Source: Micromonospora alfalfae
Lineage (GTDB): Bacteria; Actinomycetota; Actinomycetes; Mycobacteriales; Micromonosporaceae
NCBI RefSeq assembly: GCF_022230925.1
Contig: NZ_JAKKFH010000062.1
Location: forward strand, 62,001-126,000
DNA: 64,000 nt
Direction: 5' to 3'
The notes beneath the pieces are model-generated. The model saw only the letters and a program-made list of their open reading frames with translations. It was not told the DNA's origin and ran no database searches. Made by a program: the position numbers and the translations under genes. This document shows, piece by piece, positions 50,718 through 59,900 of this stretch (position 1 is the first letter of the stretch; each line of letters starts with the position of its first letter).

Positions 50718-51986
50718 ATGTCGAGCGTGCCGCCACAAGACGTGGCCAAAGCATGGGTCGCCCTTGGTCAGATGCTGGCCCGCAGCCGTAAAGCCGTTGG
50801 TTACACGCAAGAGACGTATGCGGCTCGGGTGAGCTATGGACGGAGCACGATCGCAAACGTGGAAACCGGCCGGCAGCGCGTGGGGCGCGACTTCTGGACC
50901 CGAAGCGACGAACTGTTGGGGACCGGCGGGAGACTGTCCCAGGAATACGATCGCATCCGGCTCGCCAGCACCCGGTACATGCCCAGCGGCATGGCTGCCA
51001 ATCAGGCATCTCAGGTCGCTGCCGAGCCGTCGTCCTTCACCGCTGGGGAGATGCTTGCTCGCCCGTCCGGAACCGACTACCTGATGGGCGAGTGGAACAG
51101 CTTTTCCACGCTCACCAGCATGCTGGCCCAGCAGCGCCAGGCCGTGTCACCCGACGCGTTACTTGGCCTGATCGAGGCCCACCGTGATTGCCTGTCGGCG
51201 CTGTACCGCAAAGCAGGCCGTGCGCCCGTCCGCGCTGATATCGGAGCGATGCTCGCCGAAGCTTCGATCGTCGCCAGCCGGTTGTGGAGCGCACAGGGCA
51301 ACCGTGCCCTCGCGCTCGCTCACTGTGCCTACGCTCGCCAACTCGGTGACCGGCTCGGCAACCGCAGGATCAGCGCGACTGCACGCATCTTCGAGAGCAA
51401 CCTCCACTCGGAAGCCGCCACCCTGATCGGAGCAGACGGCGACACCATGATCGGCCTGCGGCTACTCAATGAGGCCGCCCAAGCGTCCGCCGATCTCAGT
51501 CCCGCCGCACGAGCTCGAGTGGCCGCCGAGCAGGCCCAAGCCTTCGCCGCCCTGCGACTTCCACGCGAGGCCACGGCGGCCCTGAAGCGGGCAGAAGAAG
51601 CGGTCAACGACTTGTCACCCGTTGACTGTGTCGGCCTCTACAGCGACTGGAGCAGCGCTCGCCTCCACGTCTATGCGGGCACATGCCATCTTCTTCTCGG
51701 CCAGCCCCACCAGGCTGTGACCGTGCTCGAAAATGCAGCACAGATGCTGGAGCACGATCATGCCAACGTCAACGTCGCCTTGGCAGCAGTCGTGGATCTC
51801 GCCAGTGCCTACGCCGAGGCCGGCGAACTTGAACAATCCTGCACCCTGCTTGGCAACACCTACGACCAGCTGAAAGCAGGTGGAAATCATCGTGGCATTG
51901 CTCGAGCTCAACGAGCCCGACAGCGGTTGGCCCGATGGCACGACGAGCGGGTTGTCCTCGAACTCGATGAACAGATGGCCGCCTAA
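50718..51986 (+). CDS. XRE-TPR transcriptional regulator
   Basis: 422 residues from ATG at 50718 (GGGAGC upstream). N-terminal HTH (residues about 14-70: LGQMLARSRKAVGYTQETYAARVSYGRSTIANVETGRQ) and TPR-like helices to the end (AALKRAEEAVNDLSP, HQAVTVLENAAQMLEHD, AGELEQSCTLLGNTYDQLKAGGNHRGIARAQRARQRL). Paralogue of the protein at 58061-59413. Upstream region contains TGTCGGAACT (50588-50597). Confidence 0.85.
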   Translation: MSSVPPQDVAKAWVALGQMLARSRKAVGYTQETYAARVSYGRSTIANVETGRQRVGRDFWTRSDELLGTGGRLSQEYDRIRLASTRYMPSGMAANQASQVAAEPSSFTAGEMLARPSGTDYLMGEWNSFSTLTSMLAQQRQAVSPDALLGLIEAHRDCLSALYRKAGRAPVRADIGAMLAEASIVASRLWSAQGNRALALAHCAYARQLGDRLGNRRISATARIFESNLHSEAATLIGADGDTMIGLRLLNEAAQASADLSPAARARVAAEQAQAFAALRLPREATAALKRAEEAVNDLSPVDCVGLYSDWSSARLHVYAGTCHLLLGQPHQAVTVLENAAQMLEHDHANVNVALAAVVDLASAYAEAGELEQSCTLLGNTYDQLKAGGNHRGIARAQRARQRLARWHDERVVLELDEQMAA

Positions 51987-52717
51987 CGAGCAGCCGGCGA
52001 CCCGCCCGCATTCAGCAGCGAACTGACGGCGGCCACCACTGTCGTCGGGTCGAGACTGTCAAGTATCAGGTCAGGTTCGTAGGACACCAGCTCTCGACGC
52101 CCAATCCGGTGAGCGACGACGGCGACACGAAACCCGGCGTGACGCGCGCAAGCGATATCGTTGGGCGCATCCCCGATGAGGATCACTCGATCGGAATCAA
52201 GCGGCTCACCGTAGACCGCGGAGTAGCGCTGAGCCACGACTGCCGGAAGCTGAAAGCGATCTCGCGCGTCCGACCCGAACCCGCCGATGCGAAGATCAAG
52301 AAACTCATCCAAGCCCGCCACGTTCAGCTTCACGTCGGCGGCCGAACGCAGATTGCCGGTCAGCACGGTCTGGATGAAGCCACCATCGTGCAACTCCGCG
52401 ATGCTCGCCGCGGCGCCTGGATACGGCGGCTGAACCTCAGCCAACTCCTGCCGACCTTCTTGCATCACCGCGGCAATGGCCTGACGGAAGGCGGGTATGC
52501 CCGCCTCCGCAGCTGACGGGTCCACGCCCGAAGCGATCGCCGTGTCGACGGCGATCGACTCGTCTGTATACCCATGTACCTTGTTGTCCGGGAAGACAAC
52601 CTCGGACTGCGCGATGCCGTACGCACGAGCAATCGCGCGCGTCAGCCAGCGCAAGTCCGCGGGGATGAGCGTCCCGTCAACGTCCCAGATGACCAAGCCG
52701 GCGCTGCTGTGGTTCAT
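51983..52717 (-). CDS. HAD-superfamily phosphatase
   Basis: 244 residues. HAD motif I DVDGTL (nucleophile Asp12), motif II Thr in VLTGNLRSAADVK, and motif IV VILIGDAPNDIACARHAG. Helical cap between residues 25 and 95. Resembles phosphoglycolate phosphatase/beta-phosphoglucomutase relatives; substrate is a small phosphate ester. Its stop codon overlaps that of the convergent XRE-TPR gene. Confidence 0.85.
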   Translation of the reverse strand: MNHSSAGLVIWDVDGTLIPADLRWLTRAIARAYGIAQSEVVFPDNKVHGYTDESIAVDTAIASGVDPSAAEAGIPAFRQAIAAVMQEGRQELAEVQPPYPGAAASIAELHDGGFIQTVLTGNLRSAADVKLNVAGLDEFLDLRIGGFGSDARDRFQLPAVVAQRYSAVYGEPLDSDRVILIGDAPNDIACARHAGFRVAVVAHRIGRRELVSYEPDLILDSLDPTTVVAAVSSLLNAGGSPAAR

Positions 52718-52844
52718 GTAAGCATCGTGGCACCCTCGCCACGCCCACCGACAGTAGGCCCGCCTTGGTTTGCGGCCGGCCGACCAACCGGGGCCTCCTG
52801 GGACTACCTCAAGAGGGGTGGCGGGTCGGCGGTGTAGTAGGTGA

Positions 52845-53078
52845 TCAGCTAGGGGTGCTGCGGGACCAGGCCCATACGTCGGGCTGTTGGGCGGCGACGG
52901 CCATGTCGAACGCCGCGCAGACGTACGCCCGCGCGATGCGGAAGGCCCGTAGGGCCAGGTGGAGGGCGGCCCTGCCATGTGTGCGGCGGACCAGCAGGCA
53001 GAACGACGCGACATCCGGGATGAGTCCCACCAGCTCTACCTCCAGGCTGTCAGGGGCAGTCAGCAGAATGGACAGCAT
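52845..53078 (-). CDS. small hypothetical protein divergent from ligA-like gene
   Basis: 77 residues from the ATG complementing 53076-53078 (or a GTG two codons earlier). The sequence (MLSILLTAPDSLEVELVGLIPDV..., HGRAALHLALRAFRIARAYVCAAFDMAVAAQ) has a more natural composition than the opposing frame. It overlaps the start of the DNA ligase by about 11 bases. No family recognised. Confidence 0.4.
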   Translation of the reverse strand: MLSILLTAPDSLEVELVGLIPDVASFCLLVRRTHGRAALHLALRAFRIARAYVCAAFDMAVAAQQPDVWAWSRSTPS

Positions 53079-55179
53079 GACCACACCTTCCGCAGCGGCG
53101 ACCGCTGTCGACCTCGCTGACGACGCCGCCTACCTTGAAGCCGTCGCGCAGGCGCGGAAGGCCGCCGATGCCTATTACGGTTCCGGCGAATCTGACTTGG
53201 ACGACGAGACCTACGATCGGCTGCTGCGCGGTATCACCGCGTGGGAGGACGGGCACCCCGGGCAGGTCGCGGTCGACTCCCCGTCCCAGCAGGTCGCGGG
53301 AGGCGTGACAACTGGCGACGTCGCGCACCCCGTGCCGATGCTCAGCCTGGGCAACGTCTTCTCAGACGAGGAACTGACGGCCTGGGCCGCGTCGCTGGAG
53401 CGGCGGCTGGGCGGAGCCGCAGTGGCAGGCTGGGCGGTGGAACCCAAGCTCGACGGTGTGGCCTTGGCAGCCCGCTACCGCGAGGGCCGGCTGGTTCAAC
53501 TCGTCACCCGCGGCGACGGGACGACCGGGGAAGACGTGTCCCACGCGATCGGGGACATCATCGGCCTGCCCATGACCCTGACCGAACCGGTCACGATCGA
53601 AGTGCGGGGCGAAGTCCTCATGACCGAGGACCAGTTCGCCGCTGCGAACGAGCTGCGGATCACGCACGGCGCCACGGCCTTCGCCAACCGCCGCAACGCC
53701 TCCTCGGGCTCACTGCGCGCCAAGGACCGTGCCTACCGAATCGGGCAGACCTTCCTGGCCTACGCCGCATTAACCCACTCCGAGCACACCGACGATCCCG
53801 GCCTCGCCGCGCTCACCCACACCCAGCTCATCGCCCGCCTCGCCGATCTCGGGCTGGGGACGATGGCCGACACCCCGCTCGCTACCCGGACCTACGTGAC
53901 CCTTGACCAGGTGGTGAACCGGGTGCGCGAGATCGGTGCCCTGCGTGCAGGGCTCGACATCGAACTGGACGGTGCCGTGATCAAGGCCGACAGCCCTGCC
54001 GACCAGATCCGGGCGGGGATGGGCTCTCGCACCCCGTACTGGGCCACCGCCTTCAAGTTCCCGGCCGCCCAGAAGATCACTGTGCTGCGCGCCGTGCAGT
54101 GGAGCGTGGGCCGCACCGGTGTGATCGCCCCGCGGGCCGTCCTCGACCCCGTGGACGTCGCCGGCACCACCATCACCTACGCCACGCTGCACAACCCGGC
54201 CGACATCACTCGCCGGGGCCTGATGCTCGGAGACCACGTCATCGTCTACCGAGCCGGCGAAGTCATCCCCCGCGTTGAAGGCGCGGTCGCCGGCCTGCGC
54301 ACCGGCACCGAGGAGCCCATCGACTTCCCCGAACTCTGCCCGCGCTGCGGTTCCGGCATCGACCGCAGTCAGGAGCGGTGGCGCTGCGCGCGGGGGCGCT
54401 CCTGTGGCCAGAAAGAGGCGATCCGGTACGCCGTGGCCCGCGACGCGCTCGACATCGACGGCCTCGGCGAGAAAGTCATCGTGCAACTCGTCGACATGGG
54501 GCTGATCGAGGACTTCGCCGACTTGTTCACCCTCACTCGCGATCAGCTACTCGCCCTGGATCGCATGGGGGCCAAGAGCGCCGACAACCTGATGGCCGCG
54601 ATCGAGACGGCCAAGTCCAAGCCCCTCAATCGCGTCTTCTGCGCCCTCGGCGTCCTCGGTACCGGCCGTTCCATGTCGCTGCGCATCGCCGCGCACTTCG
54701 GGTCCATGCAAGCCATCCGAGACTCCGACGCCGTCGCTTTGGAGCAGGTCAACGGCATCGGCAACGAGAAGGCCCCCGTGATCGTCGAAGAACTGGCTGA
54801 CCTGGCCCCTGTCATCGACAAGCTCGTCGCCGCAGGCGTGAATATGTACCAACCGGGCTTCGTTTTTTCTACTCCCACAGATGCTGAAGGCGAGGCCGAG
54901 ACGTCCGCCCAGGAGGCGAAGAGCGAGCTGCCCTTGGCGGGGATGACCGTGGTGGTGACCGGCGCGATGACCGGGCCTCTCTCGGACCTATCTCGAACCG
55001 AGATGACCGAACTGATCGCCAAGGCAGGGGGACGCGCATCCTCAAGTGTCTCTGCCCGCACCCACCTCGTCGTCGCCGGGGAGAAGGCCGGCAGCAAGCG
55101 CGACAAGGCCCGGGCACTGGGCATCGAAGCCATCACGCCCGAGGAACTCGCCCAGCGCCTCACTGGACACCTAACGTGA
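53068..55179 (+). CDS. ligA: NAD+-dependent DNA ligase
   Basis: 703 residues from ATG at 53068 (a second ATG at 53077). Domains in order: Ia region (YLEAVAQARKAADAYY...DETYDRLLRGI), nucleotidyltransferase with EPKLDG (adenylated Lys127), OB fold (WSVGRTGVIAPRAVLDPV), four-cysteine zinc finger (CPRCGS...CARGRSCG), helix-hairpin-helix region (DIDGLGEKVIVQLVDMGLI) and C-terminal BRCT (ELPLAGMTVVVTGAM...). All catalytic elements look intact. Its setting among accessory genes suggests a second, specialised ligase; the housekeeping copy is presumably elsewhere. Confidence 0.92.
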   Translation: MDSMTTPSAAATAVDLADDAAYLEAVAQARKAADAYYGSGESDLDDETYDRLLRGITAWEDGHPGQVAVDSPSQQVAGGVTTGDVAHPVPMLSLGNVFSDEELTAWAASLERRLGGAAVAGWAVEPKLDGVALAARYREGRLVQLVTRGDGTTGEDVSHAIGDIIGLPMTLTEPVTIEVRGEVLMTEDQFAAANELRITHGATAFANRRNASSGSLRAKDRAYRIGQTFLAYAALTHSEHTDDPGLAALTHTQLIARLADLGLGTMADTPLATRTYVTLDQVVNRVREIGALRAGLDIELDGAVIKADSPADQIRAGMGSRTPYWATAFKFPAAQKITVLRAVQWSVGRTGVIAPRAVLDPVDVAGTTITYATLHNPADITRRGLMLGDHVIVYRAGEVIPRVEGAVAGLRTGTEEPIDFPELCPRCGSGIDRSQERWRCARGRSCGQKEAIRYAVARDALDIDGLGEKVIVQLVDMGLIEDFADLFTLTRDQLLALDRMGAKSADNLMAAIETAKSKPLNRVFCALGVLGTGRSMSLRIAAHFGSMQAIRDSDAVALEQVNGIGNEKAPVIVEELADLAPVIDKLVAAGVNMYQPGFVFSTPTDAEGEAETSAQEAKSELPLAGMTVVVTGAMTGPLSDLSRTEMTELIAKAGGRASSSVSARTHLVVAGEKAGSKRDKARALGIEAITPEELAQRLTGHLT

Positions 55180-55504
55180 ATAGGGGTAGATGAGCAGGCC
55201 CACGTCGACCGGCGACGTTGTTGCGACTCTGGTTCGCAAGGCAGCTCATGCCTCGATGGTGGATTCCGTTGTTCCGATCGTCTTCGCTGACCTGGTCGCC
55301 GGCTAGGCCCTGATCCACGCTGGTGGCCGACGCAAACGGCCAGTTCGTCGGGGAAACGGATGTCGTGACGACTGTGGCAGACAGGCGAGGCCGTCGGATT
55401 CAGGTCAGCCGCCGGGTGCTCCTGCAGGGCGACGGTGCACGACGCCACCGCGGTAAGGCGCGCCCTCGTGACACAGGTCATCGGGCCGTCGCACAATCCG
55501 TGGC

Positions 55505-56458
55505 ATGAGTGCGGACGAAGTGCGGCCGCCGGTCATCCTGCGGGTGCAGCAGCCCGCCGACCCGGTCGGCGCGGTCACCGAGGAGGACGCGGCACGGCGA
55601 ACGGTGACCTACCCGAAGATCCGCATCGGCGCCCCACTGTTCGGCCACGCGGTGCACATAGATCGCGGGCGGTGGCAGGTGTACGCCGTCATGTCGGATA
55701 CGCCGCAGGCCGCGCGGGACGAGCTTGCGCACCACCTCATGGAGCAGCTCGACGAGACCACTGACCCCCCGCTGGCTGCGGAGTTGACCACCGCGCTCGG
55801 CGTCCTGGACCGGGAGAAGGTGAACGAGGTGGTGATCAACGGTCGCGTGCACCGCATCGTGCGGGTGGACACGTTCGCGCGGTTCGGCCCGGACGGGCCT
55901 GAACCGCCCCGACCCACTGACCGCGACCCCCGCGACGCCGAGGACCACGACAGCTTCCTCGCCCCAGAGATCGTCATCGACCCAGACGGGGCGACCGGCC
56001 TGAGTGAGGCAATGCTGCGGGCCGAGCTGACGACCTCGCACTACCCCCGCGCCCAGGTGCCCGCCAACGTATACGCCGACAGCGTCGCCGCCGTCGCCTC
56101 CCACCCAGTCGGGGTCATCCTGCCGACCCGCTACGCCGCAGCCGAATCCGTCGGCGGGTCGTGGCGGCCCTACAGTCGCGCGGTGGCCACACCGCAGCTG
56201 GCCCGCGACGAGATCGCCTTCGGCCTGCGCCACATCGAACCGCGCCTGCTGAGGCTGACCGACGACCAGGCCGCCGCCTACCAACAAACCGCCGACACCC
56301 TCGATACCAACCCTGTCGACGACGTCACCGCGCTCGGACGCCACTTCCGGGTCACCCGCATCGAGACCCTGCTGCGCATGGGCGCCACCGGCCCGGAAAT
56401 GCCCCGACCATCGGACCCCGATCCAGACCAGCCACCGGGCGCGGGCCGCCAGCGCTAA
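55505..56458 (+). CDS. DUF5954 family protein
   Basis: 317 residues. Two similar halves: GHAVHIDRGRWQVYAVMSDTPQAARDELAHHL and VGGSWRPYSRAVATPQLARDEIAFGL, each followed by a ...VNGRxHRIVRVDTFARFGPDGPEPPRP / LGRHFRVTRIETLLRMGATGPEMPRPS unit, so the protein is an internal duplication. It matches the actinobacterial DUF5954 family, function unknown. Pro-rich tail. Confidence 0.75.
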   Translation: MSADEVRPPVILRVQQPADPVGAVTEEDAARRTVTYPKIRIGAPLFGHAVHIDRGRWQVYAVMSDTPQAARDELAHHLMEQLDETTDPPLAAELTTALGVLDREKVNEVVINGRVHRIVRVDTFARFGPDGPEPPRPTDRDPRDAEDHDSFLAPEIVIDPDGATGLSEAMLRAELTTSHYPRAQVPANVYADSVAAVASHPVGVILPTRYAAAESVGGSWRPYSRAVATPQLARDEIAFGLRHIEPRLLRLTDDQAAAYQQTADTLDTNPVDDVTALGRHFRVTRIETLLRMGATGPEMPRPSDPDPDQPPGAGRQR

Positions 56459-56625
56459 GACGAGCAACGGCATCACCATCGGGCTGGACAACCACCAACC
56501 GGCCACCACCCTCCTAGCCAAGGCCGCCCAAGCGCTTCACGGAGACTGTTCGGCGAACGCCGGGCAGCGGGGTGATCCTCACCGGGTTCTTGAGTCGTAC
56601 ACCATCGGCGCGTGAGGAGCGGTAC

Positions 56626-57168
56626 ATGAAGTTGATCTGGATCAACGGTGCGTTCGGCGCGGGGAAGACCACTCTGTCGGAGAGGTTGACTGCGGAGGAT
56701 CCTCGGCTGTTGATGTTCGATGCGGAGTTGCCAGGGTTCATGCTCCGCGAGATAGTTCCGCTGCCCGCGAGCGGCGATTTCCAGGATCTACGAGTGTGGC
56801 GTCGTAGCGTGGCGGATACGGCGATAGCACTACTGGAGGAGTACGGACGCACGCTCGTGGTACCGATGACCGTGGTGGTGCCGTCGTATCTTGAGGAAAT
56901 TTTCGGTCGGTTGCGTGCCCACAGCGTGGGCGTCGACCATTTCTTCATCGACGTGCCCTTCCGCGTCCTTCAGGCTCGAATTGAGGCGCAGTCGATCTGG
57001 CCGGATGACCCGGCTCGTGATGCGCAGGTGCGTACGTGGCGGCTGGAGCAGGTGAACCGCTGCGTTGCCGCTGTCGGTTTGTTGCCGGTTGACACGGTGG
57101 TGCTAGATGGTGAGCTGCCGGTAGCGGAGTTGGCGTCGCAGGTGTTGGCGCGGCCGGCTCAGTCGTGA
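56626..57168 (+). CDS. P-loop kinase/ATPase, TmrB-like
   Basis: 180 residues from ATG with GAGGAG upstream. Walker A INGAFGAGKTTLSERL at residues 5-20, with later HFFIDVPFRVLQARI and a helical lid. Resembles the small AAA/TmrB-type ATPases and chloramphenicol phosphotransferase-like kinases. A resistance role cannot be inferred from sequence; a nucleotide or sugar kinase is equally possible. Confidence 0.75.
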   Translation: MKLIWINGAFGAGKTTLSERLTAEDPRLLMFDAELPGFMLREIVPLPASGDFQDLRVWRRSVADTAIALLEEYGRTLVVPMTVVVPSYLEEIFGRLRAHSVGVDHFFIDVPFRVLQARIEAQSIWPDDPARDAQVRTWRLEQVNRCVAAVGLLPVDTVVLDGELPVAELASQVLARPAQS

Positions 57169-57345
57169 TCAGACGTGCGGCCCAGAGCCCACGGTCGCTT
57201 GGACTGCGGCATTGTTGGCCGCCAACGAGGCAGCGGGATTGCCACAGTCGTTGTACTCGCCGGTGATGTGGTGGATCAGTACGTCGTTGTCGCGGGCGAA
57301 GGCGATCGCGGCGTCGGTGGCCTGGCACTCACCGTTCGGCGCCGG
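57166..57345. repeat. 180-bp direct repeat, copy of the nucleotidyltransferase 3' end
   Basis: Aligns without net gaps to 59721-59900 at roughly 85-90 percent identity by eye, in the same orientation. Together the two copies bracket the RNA-ligase-like and XRE-TPR genes. Confidence 0.75.
57169..57345 (-). pseudogene. 3' fragment of glucose-1-phosphate nucleotidyltransferase
   Basis: Encodes about 57 residues (PAPNGECQATDAAIAFARDNDVLIH...) matching the C-terminus of the intact protein at 59724-60569 (PAPNGEYQATDAVIAFARDNDVLIH...) including the terminal SGP. Homology stops abruptly at PAPNGE, so it is a truncated copy, not an independent gene, although an ATG precedes it. Confidence 0.8.
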
Positions 57346-57398
57346 AGCCATGGCCTCGCCGGCCAGTCGTAGGCTCGTTAAAGTGAATGGTCAGTGGG

Positions 57399-58064
57399 TC
57401 ACAAGCCAAGGGGCGCGGTCGCCACCGTTGTCCACTCGTAACTGCGATGTTCTCGGCGCAGCGCGATCAGCGTTGCTTGCCGGATGGTCACCCAGGCTGG
57501 TGGCTGGTGGCGGATGGCGTTGAGGCGGTCGCGGATTGGTGCGGTAGGCGCTTGCGAGCCGCTGTAGGCGATCGTCACGTGTGGCCGGAATCCTTCTGAG
57601 GCCTCCGGCACGGTCTCCCATACCGCGTTGATGGCATCGCGGATGGTGGCTCGGAGTTGTTCGACGCGGTCCCAGGGACGGACGAGCAAGCCGATTCCTT
57701 CGGCGTCGGGGTCGACCGGGCCAAGTGACAGCTCTAGAGGCGACATGCCGGCGCAGCGTCGCCGGGTTTCGGTGACGACTGCTTCGAGGTCGCTGTCGGT
57801 GACCTCGTCGGTGAAGCCGAGGCCTTGCATGGTCAGGTGGAGCCCGTCGAGCGGCACCAGGTCCAGTCCGGGCAGAGTGAGTTGGCGTTGCACGTCGCTG
57901 ACGAGGTGATCGAGTTCCGGTTGATGTTCAAACGTGAGGTGCCAGGTGTAGAACTGGCGGTCGGCCCGCCAGCCCGGGCGCCAGTACCAATGGTTGGTGA
58001 GTTCGGGCAGGGCCTGGTAGGCGGTCCAGCGCTCGTGCAGGCTGGCCAGTTCCCGGCTGCTCAT
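57399..58064 (-). CDS. 2'-5' RNA ligase-like phosphoesterase
   Basis: 221 residues. The two HxT motifs of the 2H phosphoesterase fold are present: HLTMQG (76-78) and HVTIAY (162-164). The family includes RNA 2'-5' ligases/cyclic phosphodiesterases and cyclic oligonucleotide- or ADP-ribose-processing enzymes. The first bases overlap the XRE-TPR stop by 4 bases, so it is translated after the regulator as one unit. Confidence 0.85.
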   Translation of the reverse strand: MSSRELASLHERWTAYQALPELTNHWYWRPGWRADRQFYTWHLTFEHQPELDHLVSDVQRQLTLPGLDLVPLDGLHLTMQGLGFTDEVTDSDLEAVVTETRRRCAGMSPLELSLGPVDPDAEGIGLLVRPWDRVEQLRATIRDAINAVWETVPEASEGFRPHVTIAYSGSQAPTAPIRDRLNAIRHQPPAWVTIRQATLIALRREHRSYEWTTVATAPLGL

Positions 58065-59413
58065 GACAGCGATGGTAGAGCGGCCTGTCCGGTGGCAGCG
58101 ACCTGTGTGCGGTCGACAAGCAGGTCGGCAACGTGCCGTAGCTGTGGGTGGCGAGCGAAGGGGTGGGCGGCAGCGAGGAACTGACGGGCGCGCTGGTGGA
58201 CCGATTCGAAACGCTGGTCCGCGGTGAGAGTGAGGGCCTCCGCCGCCAGTGCGCCTGCTTCCTCGGGGTCGGGGTTGTCGGCGTGCAGGTGTGCGGTGGC
58301 CAGGTCGAGGCGGCTGAGTGCACGCGGGCCAGCCAATCCTGCGGTGTCGAACGCGGTGATCGCGGTGGTGAGATGGTTGGTGACGCCTGCGGTACGGCCG
58401 AGCGCCAGGTAGGCGGTCGCCGCATTGGCCGCGGTCCTGGCCGCGCAGTACGGGCCGAGGGCGAGACTAGCGCTGACGGAGGAGCCGGCCGGGTAGTCGG
58501 ACAGCATGGTGAACGCGTAATCGACGGCGCGGTCGACGCCGTACCGATCGCCGAGGCGGGCGAGTGCCCGCGCCTGACCGTTGATCGTGAGGCGGATCCG
58601 GTGCGCGCTGGCGCCGCCACGGCGCAGGCCGTCCTGGGCGTAGGCCAGCGCGTCATGGTAGTCACCGGCGTAGAAGGCGATCAGGCTCTGCGTGGCCCGT
58701 GCCCAGGCTTGCGCTTCGGACTGCTCGGCAGCCTCGGCGAGGTCGAACGCTTCGGCGGCATAGGCGTGCGCCGCACCGAATGCGCCGAGGTCAAGGGCGA
58801 GTGCGCCGAGAAGGCCAGACAGGTGAGCGGCGACGGCGTAGAGCCGGGCGCGTTGCGGTGGGTGCTGCCGGCCTGCCATGAGCTGGTCGACGTAGGACCG
58901 AAGCGGTCGCATACGCGCCATGAGGATAACCGGGGTGAGGCGCTCGTTGTCGGCGATCGCCTGCCGGACCTCGCGTTCCAGATATGCGAGACGAATGTTG
59001 TCATCGACGGAAGACTTCAGTGCCAGACGGCGGGCGTTGATGGTGTCCTCGCGCTCCCAGAAGACAGCACCGCCGTTCGCTGCAGGGACTTCGCGGCCAG
59101 CGTCGGGCGTCACCGGCACTGACGTGCTCCTGACCGCCTGGATCGCCGCTGACCGTCGTCGTTGGCGGTCCAGCTCGGTGATGCGGTCGTACTCACTGAC
59201 GAGCGCGTCACCGGTTTGCAGGACGATGTCGCAGCGCGCCCAGAAAGCACGGTCCGGGTGCTGGTGGCCAGTCTCGGTGCTCGCCACGGAACTGCGGCCG
59301 TATTGCACGAGCCGCGCCAAGTCGTGCTGGGTAAGATTGCCAGCCCTACGCAATTGAGCGAGTCGGCGGCCGAGTGCGCGGCGGGCAGCCTTGATCTCGT
59401 CGCTGTCAGCCAT
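58061..59413 (-). CDS. XRE-TPR transcriptional regulator
   Basis: 450 residues from MADSDEIKAAR. HTH at residues about 12-70 (LGRRLAQLRRAGNLTQHDLARLVQYGRSSVASTETGHQ), then TPR-like helical repeats (RLYAVAAHLSGLLGALALDLG, EAEQSEAQAWARATQSLIAFYAGDYHDALAYAQDGL, TAYLALGRTAGVTNHL). Paralogue of the regulator at 50718. Coupled to the RNA-ligase-like gene; a 20-bp palindrome lies 220 bases upstream. Confidence 0.85.
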   Translation of the reverse strand: MADSDEIKAARRALGRRLAQLRRAGNLTQHDLARLVQYGRSSVASTETGHQHPDRAFWARCDIVLQTGDALVSEYDRITELDRQRRRSAAIQAVRSTSVPVTPDAGREVPAANGGAVFWEREDTINARRLALKSSVDDNIRLAYLEREVRQAIADNERLTPVILMARMRPLRSYVDQLMAGRQHPPQRARLYAVAAHLSGLLGALALDLGAFGAAHAYAAEAFDLAEAAEQSEAQAWARATQSLIAFYAGDYHDALAYAQDGLRRGGASAHRIRLTINGQARALARLGDRYGVDRAVDYAFTMLSDYPAGSSVSASLALGPYCAARTAANAATAYLALGRTAGVTNHLTTAITAFDTAGLAGPRALSRLDLATAHLHADNPDPEEAGALAAEALTLTADQRFESVHQRARQFLAAAHPFARHPQLRHVADLLVDRTQVAATGQAALPSLS

Positions 59414-59636
59414 CGCTGCTACCTCCGGTCGACTGCAGACACTGTGGCCATGGTCCGTGGAGACCATCAGTGTCGCCTGTGACAATCTCGCGGTCCGGCG
59501 AAGCATACGAGCATCTCAGCATGCACCGGTGCAACCGTTGATCGCTGAGAGACCGTGCAAAATCGTCAGATGCCCATTATCGACAGTGGCGGCAGCCCAT
59601 GGCAGGGCCACAATGTCGAGGTTTTGTCGGAGTTTG

Positions 59637-59656
59637 ATGTCGGCATATGCCGACAT
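59637..59656. promoter_or_regulatory. 20-bp perfect palindrome, candidate operator
   Basis: ATGTCGGCATATGCCGACAT, a perfect palindrome in the gap between the XRE-TPR gene and the nucleotidyltransferase. TGTCGGAGTT lies just upstream (59625-59634). Likely binding site of the adjacent regulator (inference). Confidence 0.6.
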
Positions 59657-59720
59657 TATCTACACAGGGCGCTGCGGGCGTGTCGACCGACCGACCAGCC
59701 TCTTACCCTGCCGGCATTCG

Positions 59721-59900
59721 TGATCATGCGCGAGGCCCAGAGGCCACGATCGCTTGGGCTGCGGCGTTGTTGGCCGCCAACCAGCCGGCGGGATTGCCGC
59801 AATCGTGGTACTCGCCGGTGACGGGGTGGATCAGTACGTCGTTGTCGCGGGCGAAAGCGATGACGGCGTCGGTGGCCTGGTACTCGCCGTTCGGCGCCGG
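59721..59900. repeat. 180-bp direct repeat within intact nucleotidyltransferase gene
   Basis: Functional copy of the repeat at 57166-57345; encodes the C-terminal part of the nucleotidyltransferase. Confidence 0.75.
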
